Source: Cercophora sp. LCS_1 (taxonomy: Eukaryota; Ascomycota; Sordariomycetes; Sordariales; Lasiosphaeriaceae). From it: a stretch of DNA of 64,000 bases. Shown here piece after piece: positions 54,686 to 64,000 of this stretch (the first letter of the stretch is position 1; each line of letters begins with the position of its first letter). The translations under genes and the position numbers were made by a program. The notes below the pieces were generated by a model that was given only the letters and a program-made list of their open reading frames with translations, made no database searches and was not told the origin of the DNA. The stretch is from assembly GCA_036250225.1 (NCBI GenBank), contig JAPZLL010000016.1, positions 496,001-560,000 of the forward strand, in the 5' to 3' direction.

Positions 54686-57600
54686 GACGGCCCTCGGTAG
54701 GGAAAAAGCAGCGCAGTTTCTGTTGACATGGAGCGTGATGGGATCTTTTGTCTTGTCGAGGTGACTCGTACCACGTCAGGGTCTTGTCATCCGCCTAAGA
54801 AACTCCCTATGTTAGAGGTGGGGTACCACTTAGATCTTGAATTCAGGTCAGCGTGTCCGTATTCTGCTGAGCAAGACTTCTTTTGAGAGCACGGTAATCG
54901 CGCATGGGAAACTGTAGGTTTTGGTGATGCAGGCGTCCCCCTACTATTCATGACTGAACTGGAGGGTGAATATCCGCAAACATCCCTATCGTTCACGTTG
55001 CTATTCCCCATATCATTTCAGTCTTGGGTATGACGCAGTTGGGGATGGGGAGAAAGGCAACCAACGGTAAATGTGCCCATGACGCAAACGTTCCAGTCTT
55101 GGAGGCAAAATAAAAGCCAAGGCCAGGATCTAACAATGAGACTTACAATATACAGGTACATGAGACATGAAACGCACGGAGAATCACGAGAATGGTATGT
55201 ATATGGCACAAGCAGCATCTGTCAAAGATGGCGAGTCTTTGGTGACAAAAGACATGGGATTAACATTCTAAATCCCGCTGACACCGCTTGGATCGGTCTC
55301 AGCTGGCAGACTTATTTTCTGATACATTCAGGGATCAAATTTCTACTACTGAAAGTGATGTTTCAAAGCACCTACAATACTTATTCCTTGGATAGGCTGT
55401 GAGCATATTCTTTCTACGAGAATCATTCTCCTTTTCTGTCTGTGGGTGAGCCCTCTGCCAGGGGCTGGGATAGGTAATCGCTGGGATATCAAGGAGGCGG
55501 CTGGTCTGTTTTCCTACTACGCCAGTCTCGTCGAGGAGGTGGCGAGGGCAGGGGCGTAATATTCAATACTTAGACAAGGGAAATTCACAGACTGAGCCGA
55601 GTTGACTCTACCGCTTGAGGTGATCTCGGCTGCTGGGCTTATTTCCCGACAGATCTGCGTGGGATATCCCCGATACTGTATGCCATTTTTTGGGTTTCTG
55701 AAAAAACATGTAACCTTCTCGACTATTTGGTGGTTTTGTGTTTCTCGGAGAACCATTCAAAGTTCTGAAAGTTTCTTGGCTTCTCAAGGCATGATTAAAT
55801 ACGTGCATTATTACCGGGTGTAATAATACAAGCTATGTTCTTGGCTCAGTGGTGAATAACACTTCACATGGTTGTCACTGACTTTACGCGGTACCTGAAC
55901 ATGCCCTCGTCTTAACACAGGAATTGCATACACTGCCTCTGACTAAATTCAATTAACTATCTTCCTCACCGGGAATCATCTCTCTTGGCTCTTGAAAATT
56001 ATCTGATGTCTTGCGGTGTCTGGCGAGGTATTGCTGAATGGTCAATCTCAGTTCCGGGTGCGCAGTCCTTTTTTCGGAGGCTAGGAACGGTACTTGAACA
56101 TCCCGGGAAACCCTTTCATCCCCTGGGACTCTGTTGCCCGAACTGGCTTGTCTCCCCGGGACTCGGTACTGGGATTTGTATCCAAGTGTGTCTTGAAATG
56201 TTCCCTAAAACGTTCCTGGAAGTACTTGGGTTCCTTGTGTGGAAGCCAACCAGGTATTTCATTGGGCCTGGACTAAAATTTGATCAATTTACATGGCACC
56301 TGTGTGACATCCCCTGGAGGTTCTTGTGTCTCCTGCCCCTGTGGGATTTGCCCCGAGTGATCTTGGAACTTTTGATTTCCGAATTCGGCGAATCCTCCAG
56401 GGTTTGATTTCGGGCAAATCACTCCCAACGGGTATGATGGAGTGGCAGATCTCTCCGAGTCAACAGGTGAAATCACAAATCACTCCGGAGGAACATGGTA
56501 GAGTCAATGAGACCTGTGATTTCTCTTCGGTCATGCCGAGGAGGTTTGGAATCTTGTCGATTGGCCCACGTTGAACGGAGGAGGAGGAGGAATTTTCGGG
56601 GTGGTGTGGTGTCAAGTCGCCACCCTCCTCGGGGTTCCAGGAATCAAATGCCACTCGTTTTCCAAGATGCTTCCGCACGTGGGTTTTTTAATGTTTGTGG
56701 AACCATTGCTGGTTTGGTAGGGCAAGCTATTGGTCATTGATGCTTTGGTCACTGGCGTGCTGTTGGTTCTTGACTCATTTGCAATGGTCTGCTTGGGATG
56801 TTGGCCCCGATTGCGGACTTGACCTCGATCCACGCGCAAGTTCTCTTCTTCTCCAGTTTTCATTGCCACTGATCTCGATGCTCTCTGCGAGATTCGACCG
56901 AAAGTCCTCAACACCGACAGTTGGCTCCAGGTGCGGTTGTGGTTTCGGGCTAATCCCGAGCCCGGCGGCGCATTCAGGGGGCGGACCGCCGAGGGTGGCA
57001 AAGCATCCGTCCTCAATGCAACATCATGTTGAACCGTCCATATAGAGCAAAAAACCAGTGTCATGTGTGTCTAAAAAGCCCACACAGACAAGAATTGTTT
57101 GCCTTATTGGCCTTATTCCGGGATGCCTGAAACCGCAGGGCATCTCAAAGGTACTTATGTGTGGTGCCCATTGTGTAACCCAAAGTTCCACCCGTTCGGC
57201 ACCCCGGGTTGCCTGGATGTGTGCCTTGGACTTGAGGAGCCGCCTTGTAAGGCTGAGCCTCAACGCTATGCTTGGGATGTGGGTTACACAGAGGAGCTAG
57301 ACCGCGCGGGATGGTTCTCGGGGGAAAAGGGGACTGCGGATGCCGAGCGAGCATAAGTGGGGTGAATACCGGATGCTGTCCACGGGTGTTTTCGGATTTA
57401 TCGAGACTCCGGCTTCAAACGGAACAACGTCCGGGACTTGCGTCTTCTCGTGTGGGCTGCAGGAATGTCTGCCAAGACGTCCAGACGGCAGGCAGCTGTG
57501 GGTGCCTGTTGACGCCTTGTGTCCAAGGTCATCCCGTGAACATCGGCCTCCGTCCAAGTCATTGAATTAGCAAGAAAGTGGGTTAGCTCCAATGTCACGT

Positions 57601-59741
57601 ACCCAACCTTAGTCGGACCGCAACCCGCGGTGGGTCGACGCCAACCAGCTGCTTGTCTTCAAAAGGCGCTGTTTTTGATTTATGGGCCCGGAACAAATGA
57701 GATGTCGTTGTTGCCTGCAATAATCGCCAATCAGCAGCACGCCGTGTCTTGATTGGGTTCGGCGTCCCCTTAGGCGATAAGGCTTGGTTATGTCTGGAAC
57801 TTTTGCCCGTGACGTATTCGCAACGCGGCGTGTCGTCCTGGGTTGCGTGACTCGGGTGTCTCGAGATTGAAAGGTCCCGATGAGTTGAAGCTCGGATTTC
57901 GACGGCATTTTGTTGATAGGTAGAGGATAGAGGTGCATTGAGGCTCTGTTTATCGCAGCTGCGTCTGCGTCATCGCATTCGTTCGCTTACGAGTGCGCTG
58001 CGTGCAAATGTTGGAACCGGTTCAGTGTGTTTCTTGCGTCGCGATTGTAACTGGTGGGTGGAAAAGCCCGCGCCTCGGTCACAGAGCCTTTGCAGTCAGG
58101 CATCGTTTTGAATTGGACGTCTTTGGAGCGAGAGAGCAACATTGGCCCTTTTCCTGGCCGTGGTTGGCGTCTTAAGGGTGAAAACTGGCCCCCAACAAAC
58201 TGCCGAGGGCTTTTGCCAGTACCGGTACTCTTTTCAATCAGGATGGCAGTGCGAGGATAGCAATTTGTGGAAGTGGAATTGGCCGGTGAGCTGAGAGAGG
58301 GAAGGTGCTTCCAGCGTGGGTATGCAGACACTGCCGCCTCTAATTCCGCCAATGCCCGAAACGCAAACATCATCAACAAACAAATGCTTTGACTTCACCC
58401 GCAAATACCCCACATAGACGTTTTGTCCCGCACTCTACCTGTCGAATTACCTGCCTCGAGGCGCATCAACTGCCACCCACGTGTCACTTCTCCACCACCG
58501 AGCCCAACCGGGGACCGATCTCCCGTGCGTGCCCTTCCCGGAGCAACGCGCATTGCCGCCTGCTACCAACCCCAGCCCTCTCGACCTATTTTCAGCCTCC
58601 ATGTCGGACCCGTACATGGCGGCTCCGGAAACCTAGGCTTCCTCGTCGTTTCTGGTATGAGCTGCATACACCATGCAGATGGTAGGGCAGACGCTAATGC
58701 TGTGCCAGGGGATCGGGACCTCTGCCCTGCGAAACCGCATCCGAAGCCGACTTGAACCCACGAGAATCAGTGCAACCAGATGACTGTGATTCACACAGGC
58801 CCACAGGCCGCTAGAATGTTTTCTTTCCGCGGAATAGACTCGGGCCTGGCCGCGGAGCAGGCAGTCTCCTGGCTCCTCAGTAGACAGATAGCGATTCAAA
58901 CCATGCTCTTGCGACCAGCGAGGAGGAAAAAGGAAATCGAACGCATATTTTTCCCCTACCTATCATTCAGTTCCCACTGCACTGCTTTCAACAACAAGGG
59001 GATGGCGCCGGCGGTTAACCCGCTCAAGGTGCCGAGAGCCGTCAGGGGGAGGAGGCCCCGGAGTTCCATTTTGCCCACCAAAACATGGCACCATGTCTTG
59101 AGTGTGACAAGTGCCTCGCAATCGGGAATGATGGGCCGTCCCGATTGAATGGGCCATTACGGCGTGCTTCTGAGCACGAGAGGTACCCTCCCTCCAGCCC
59201 CTTCGACCAGGCGGCGACGCAAGGAACTTGTGCAAAGTCGATTTCGCCAATGGATTCGCCGGCTCAGTCATTCGCGACGCACGACGGATGACAGGTTTTC
59301 AAACCGGTTAGGCAAAGTGATTATTGCCCGCCTGCCCATATCGCCCACCCCTTGATGAGCCAGGAACCGCGCACGACGTCCGCCGATCGTCCACTGCAAC
59401 TCGTGTGTACAGACTACATCCGCTTGCGCAAGATCCTTACATAGCTGCGGTCCATCTTCACGCACACGCGAACCGCCTGCCTCCCTGCCACCCTCCGTCC
59501 GTCGTCTTTACGTTTCAACCCGAAGGTTGACTTTGAGGCTCAAACCTATCTCCCCTCTGGTTGGCCATCGCAGTTCGATGTCTGGGTATATATTGGCTCG
59601 TCAACAATCTCGGAAATTGGATTCATCTCGAACCATCATCAGTCTCTCGCCGCCGTCTCGGGCTACCGATTCCCCATTTCTATTACAATCCAAACGCATC
59701 CCCTTCCCTAAGAACCACACCCACCCACCCGAACGGTCAAG
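54686..59741. other. Gene-poor stretch of about 5 kb
   Basis: No frame here has a domain I recognise. Points of note: a short run reading WDIKEAAGLFSYYASLVEE near 55473-55550 that ends at a stop; T/G-rich, repetitive-feeling sequence at 56000-56400; and Cys-rich short frames at 57010-57356 (NQCHVCLKSPHRQELF; TYVWCPLCNPKFHPFGTPGC). No terminal repeats, target duplications or transposase motif were seen. The last kilobase should contain the promoter of the Clr5-domain gene. Confidence 0.45.
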
Positions 59742-60445
59742 ATGTTCAGACCACAGAAGCCCGAGGATTGGGAGGGCTACAAGGACACCATTGCGGCTCT
59801 CTACAACGAGAACAAGCTCAAGGACGTCATGAAGGAGATGGAGAAGACATGGAGCTTCAAAGCGACGTGAGTTTCTCTCGCCTCGGGATTGCCTGGTTAT
59901 TTGCTAATTTTCTCTTCCGCTAGTGAGAAGCAATACAAAACGCAAATCAAGAAATGGAATCTTGACACCAAGTACATAAAAGCGTCTGAGTACATGGCCA
60001 TGATCAAGATCAAGCGAGCGCGAGAGAAGGAGAATCCGCCCAAGAAGACGCGCTTTGCACTCCGGGGGCGATTCGTGGATCCAAAGGACATCACCCGCTT
60101 CGAAAAGCGGGCGTCCAAGAAGGGAAAATCAGTTGTGGATGACGATGATGACCAAGGTAAGTGGAATTCTCATTATTGTCATCGCCATGAAGTTGTGCGG
60201 TTTCTGACATGAGAGCAGGGGTCGAGGACTTGATGTACGACACGCCAAACGAGGATGAGGGCGAATACTCATGTAAGGTACCCTGAAACAGCTTTTCCTT
60301 AGAGGATCTTGCCTATTTTTGGATCAAGACTGACTTTTATCTCAAAGACGCCGAAGCGACGACGTCCTACGGCACAGGATACGAAGACTCAAGCTACTAC
60401 GGAGGCCAGTACTCCGGATACGGCGGGTCAAGCTACGGATACTGA
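59742..60445 (+). CDS. Clr5-domain protein with Tyr/Gly/Ser-rich tail
   Basis: Exons 59742-59866, 59924-60156, 60219-60272 and 60348-60445 close to 169 aa. The N-terminal 60 residues are a Clr5 domain: PEDWEGYKDTIAALYNENKL, MEKTWSFKATEKQYKTQIKKW. A basic segment (RAREKENPPKKTRFALRGRF) and an acidic patch (VVDDDDDQG) follow. The tail (SYGTGYEDSSYYGGQYSGYG, ending SSYGY) is a low-complexity Tyr/Gly/Ser region of the kind that condenses. Clr5 was named from an S. pombe silencing factor, but most fungal members are unassigned. Nuclear location is inferred from the basic segment. Ends of all three introns are canonical. Confidence 0.85.
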
Positions 60446-61405
60446 CCGGGCCGGTGATGGTGTCGGGCCGACAAGACACGACGGTTGCACGCAACAAGAG
60501 CGCAGGGATCGGAAGGAAACGACTGTACGACAAGGATAATGGTCTGGGATCGACGCCGGGTTTTCTCATTTTGCTTCGGAACGGATGCATTTCACTTGGT
60601 TTATGGATATAATGAAGGCATTCACATGCATGAGGTTTCGGCCGCATTGCTAAGGGGGTTCAGTAGGCATATTCTTGTTTGAAATGATACCATCTTCCAC
60701 TCTCATTGCGCTGCGCCACACGGTGGCTGGATACCAAAATAACGTCTGCATTCCGGACCGAGCCGAGCAAGCTGAGAATATGACGTAAATTCTCCGAAGA
60801 TATATGACCGACTCGATGATGAGACCCTTCCGAAGAAGATGGCATGTGTTGCTCTTCCTTCACCAAACCATTTCCAAACTGACAGTTCCCTGGCGTGGAT
60901 CGGCAAGGCAACGAATATTACAATGTTATTGATGATACGCATCACAATTGCAAATCTTACTCTTACAGCTCAAGATGGTAGATTTGCTGATTGGGAGAAG
61001 AGCACCGATGATTTGTGCATTTCCTTCCGGAGTTCGGCGCCGATCCTCAATCGCGGACCCAGCGAATTGCCCCACTTTTTCTTTTCGGGCCGGAGCCGGC
61101 TCTCTCACAAAACGGACTTGTAATTCACTCCTCACAAATAGTGAACGCAAAAATTCGGAATCTATGTCAATTTTGCTAGGTGTGGTATGCTACTGACGAC
61201 CCAAACCAGATAAAAGCAGCCTAACTCCGTCCCAATCCGAAGAGACTTTCAGCCCCTGAAGAGGACTCGCACACCAACCACCAATCCACGTGTCATGATT
61301 CGTGCATAACTTCTGGCCCCTAGCTCCTTAGAACAGTGGCCCTTCACATCGTACATTCGTCAAAATCGGACTTTCCGGTGCGAAATCAGCTCAGATGAGA
61401 CCCGA
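60446..61405. other. Intergenic region
   Basis: About 960 bp between convergent genes; no supported coding frame. Confidence 0.5.
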
Positions 61406-63424
61406 TCAGAGCTCCTTATGCGCCTTCTCCTTGGCCTCCTGTGTCTTCTTCTTGGCAGCGTCCGCACCAATGTTGAGTTGCTGCATCACCCAATCCCAGG
61501 TAGCCTTCGCGTTCTCCTTGGCCTTAGCAAAGATTGTCTCCGAGGGGCTGGAAGTACCGTATTTAAAGTACGTGTACTGGCGACGGGCAAGGGCGCGGAG
61601 CTCGTTGATGGTAGAACCCTGAGGGACAGGCTGGAATGAAGTGTAAGTATGGCAGTTCAAGATCAAGGTGTAAGAGGGAACCTACAACTCCGTAGCTGTC
61701 AAGGTAAGACTTCAGCTCGCTATCGCTCCATGTCTCGAATGTGCTAGCCTTAGCGCTGTCGGTGGCCTTGGCCAGGTAGCTCGTGGCGGAAGCGTACGTA
61801 GATCCACCAGCAGACGAAGCAGAGGCATAGGCGGACTGGGCAGCGGCGACGAGGTCTTCGCGAGTAGCGCCAGCCTTCTCGCTCGCCTTCTTGGCAGCCT
61901 CGTTTCCAGTAGAAGCGAGATACTCCTTCAGGTTGTTGTAAGAAAGGTCATCGAAGGTCCAGGCGGTCCAGCCTGAAGCAGCCTTGTGAGAGTGCTTGCG
62001 AACGAGAGCGCGGAGCTCATCGGTCTTGGAGGCGTGGGGGACGGGCTGGGCATTGTCAGCGAAATCATCACACAAATCAGCTAAAAGCGTGCACATACAA
62101 CTCCACGGGCATCAAGGTACGCCTTGAGACGGGTCTCAGACCAAGCATTGATGGCCTTGTCGAAGGCATCCTGGGAAGCTTGGGACGCGGCATCAGTGAC
62201 CTTAGCATATCCCTCACCTACGTTGGAAGTGGCGGCACCGAATGCAGAGGCGGCGCTAGCGGAAACAGTATCACCCAAAAGCTCGGCGCGATGCTTACGA
62301 ACAAGGGCACGGAGTTGGTTGACCTTGGAGCCTTGGGGGACTGAGGAGTTGTCAGTGCATTTCAGTCGGATTCAGATGGTTTGCTTACCGTTAATACCGT
62401 TCTTGTCGCAGAATTCCTTGAGCTGGGACTCGCTCCAGGCGTCGATGATCTTGTCTGTCAAGGCATCATAGGCGGCTTTGGTGCTTGCCTGAGCACTTGC
62501 GGCTTGCTCTTGCATACGAAGGTAAGCGAGGCGGGAATTGCGTCGGACAGAGGCGATGAGCTTGTCACGCTGCAAAACTGTCAGCCTTGTCCATGATGAG
62601 CAGTGGCGGACACTTACAGATGTGGGCTGGGGAGCGGGGATTCCATGGGTATCAAGCCACTCCTTGAGGTCGGACTCTGAGCAACAGTCAATAAACAAGC
62701 GTATCATATCAGAACAGATGGTTGGAACATACCGGACCAAGTCTCATACAGCCAGTTGCCGGGGTAAGCGGCGGTCTCACCCGCCTTCTGAGCGACAGCA
62801 TCATAGGCGCTACGAGCCTTCTGGAGAAGGGTATCACGCTTGCGAGGCTGGGGAACTGCAAATTTTTAGCACTAGATGTTCATACTCTGAAGAGTAACAG
62901 CAGGATCATGCCTACCAGGAATGCCGTGGTGATCGCAGAAAGACTTGAGCTGGCTGTCGGTCCAGGTGTCCAGAATCCAGTCCTTGACGCTGGTCCACGC
63001 CGACTGGCTCTTGTCCTCAGTTTCATACCAGACGTCTTGCACCTGCTTGACAAGCGAGTCCTTGCTGGCAGCGGCCGAATCCTTGGTCTCAATGCCCTTG
63101 AGTTTCAGGTACTCCTGGAGCTGGGCGGTGCTCCAGCTGTTGTACGGAGTGACGGCATATGTGTCCCAGTTCTTCTGGACGAGCTTCTCGAGCTCCTTAC
63201 GGTCGGCAGGCGTGGGGTAGGGTACGTCGTGATCCGAGAGCCATCGCTCCAGCTCGGTCTCATGCCACTTGTTGTAAGCTGCGTAACGAGCGGTCAGTGT
63301 CCATATCCTTGCACGCGGGGTGAGGGATTGGAACAGTGTACATACCGGCGTTAGAGAACCAAGAGCTGCCAAAGACAGCGTTGGCCCCGAGAGCCAGGGA
63401 AATGAGGGCAGTCGCGATCCTCAT
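61406..63424 (-). CDS. MSC1: Ish1/Msc1 repeat protein with signal peptide
   Basis: Eight exons (63424-63346, 63278-62916, 62855-62733, 62676-62618, 62569-62389, 62340-62099, 62045-61686, 61630-61406) join in phase to 543 aa. MRIATALISLALGANAVFG is a signal peptide. Eight Ish1-type units follow, for example KWHETELERWLSDHDVPYP, TWTDSQLKSFCDHHGIP, TWSESDLKEWLDTHGIPAP, AWSESQLKEFCDKNGI, AWSETRLKAYLDARGVPVP and TWSDSELKSYLDSYGVPVP. Relatives: S. pombe Ish1 (stress-responsive nuclear-envelope protein) and yeast Msc1. Four introns fall at the same place, just inside the GxP-VPQ end of a unit, suggesting growth by exon duplication. The C-terminus is Lys/Ala-rich (AKKKTQEAKEKAHKEL). Confidence 0.93.
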
Positions 63425-63807
63425 TGCTCGCTAATTTCTTCGTCAATAGTACTTTGCTTTCGAGTCGTGTACTCGGTTGCGCAGACGAGAATGTGCTGTG
63501 CTGTGTGGAAAAGTAGACGATGAGGAAGTTTCTGGTGAAAAGAGTTTTGAGGAGAGCGATGACGAGTGTTTTGGCAGCTCGAAAGGGGTGATCTCACAAG
63601 CCAGGCAGGCGCGGGGGGGCGGATGGAGGACGTCACTGGTGTCGACTTGGGACCAAAGAGGTCGTGCCTCCTGAGTTCGCCAGCTGCCAAAGGCACGCAA
63701 TTGCCTGCAGCTCTTTCCATCCCGTTTGTGTTTCAACTGGCAAGCCAACTGCTGGACAAAGCAACCCATCGAGCGATCGTCCAAAGGAAGAGGAGCTCCG
63801 GGTTCAA

Positions 63808-63815
63808 TGACGTCA
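63808..63815. promoter_or_regulatory. CRE element TGACGTCA upstream of the Ish1-type gene
   Basis: Perfect 8-bp palindrome, 384 bp upstream of the ATG at 63424. It is the binding site of Atf/CREB bZIP factors, which control stress genes in fungi. A 7/8 match (GGACGTCA) lies nearer at 63628-63635. Confidence 0.5.
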
Positions 63816-63977
63816 CTCTATCGTCCCACCTCCTCAGCAGCAGCTTCCACCTCAACGCAACGGCTGGCCTGATTGGCTACGAATTCATCGGAGACAATCG
63901 CCATCTCCGAGTTTCTTTGCTTGACGGCATCGTGGCGTCGACTTGCGGCAGCGTTTCCTGTGTTGTGGGACAGCCAG

Positions 63978-63985
63978 TGACGTCA
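63978..63985. promoter_or_regulatory. Second CRE element TGACGTCA
   Basis: Second exact TGACGTCA, 554 bp upstream of the Ish1-type ATG and close to the right window edge; it could also serve a gene beyond the edge. Confidence 0.4.
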
Positions 63986-64000
63986 CCCCGTTTGTGGTGC

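Noticed and set aside
55473..55560. Short frame WDIKEAAGLFSYYASLVEE resembling an aldehyde-dehydrogenase helix
   Set aside because: Only about 30 residues before a stop, with no neighbouring family motif in any frame; chance cannot be excluded.
58741..58800. tRNA-like TTCAAGT segment on the minus strand
   Set aside because: The flanking bases do not pair into a T-arm or acceptor stem and no A box is present; I found no convincing tRNA gene in the window.

Overview
The window looks like nuclear DNA of a filamentous ascomycete (Pezizomycotina, most likely Sordariomycetes). Nearly every gene carries short introns (about 45-70 nt) with GTRNGT donors, CTAAC-like branch sites and YAG acceptors. 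Gene density is about one per 2 kb with no operons. The gene set (DIM-5-type H3K9 methyltransferase, Clr5-domain protein, NACHT-TPR receptor, HET remnant) is fungal. I assigned exons by eye from splice signals and reading frame; every multi-exon model listed as CDS closes in frame, except the NLR (runs off the left edge) and the doubtful secreted-protein call at 21.8 kb.

Layout. 1-12.5 kb is an accessory block: a very large NLR-type receptor running off the left edge, then decayed recognition-type genes (HET C-terminus, a helical fragment, a pseudokinase-Sel1-ankyrin gene) with stops and frameshifts. 13.3-20.9 kb is a compact metabolic cluster in divergent pairs: LtnD-like tetronate dehydrogenase / class II aldolase, then DAK-family kinase / RpiB-type isomerase, then a TIM-like isomerase. 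Kinase plus RpiB-type plus TIM-type isomerase is the combination known from erythritol/erythrulose catabolism (Yarrowia EYK1/EYI1/EYI2; bacterial LerK/LerI/DerI, EryH/EryI). The dehydrogenase and aldolase are two parts of a large plant fusion protein, so a C4-sugar/C4-acid salvage route is the best reading.

22.9-28.8 kb holds an LtrA-like membrane protein, DIM-5, and a ubiquitin-domain protein whose start codon is an exon by itself. 30-51.7 kb is a core housekeeping stretch: beta-COP and Mago (divergent), GID4, TRM11/RPP40 (divergent), an ankyrin protein, tRNA ligase, TRP4 / mitochondrial uL10 (divergent), a small membrane protein and proteasome ATPase RPT5. Three neighbours (TRM11, RPP40, TRL1) act in tRNA maturation. 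52.8-54.7 kb is an amidase-fold gene with an intact frame but without the catalytic Lys and nucleophile Ser. About 5 kb (54.7-59.7 kb) then holds no gene I can support. The right end has a Clr5-domain protein with a Tyr/Gly/Ser-rich tail and an Ish1/Msc1 repeat protein with CRE sites (TGACGTCA) upstream.

The best candidate for an under-described system is the tetrose/tetronate cluster; next are the catalytically altered amidase and the decaying NLR/HET/kinase-ankyrin block.
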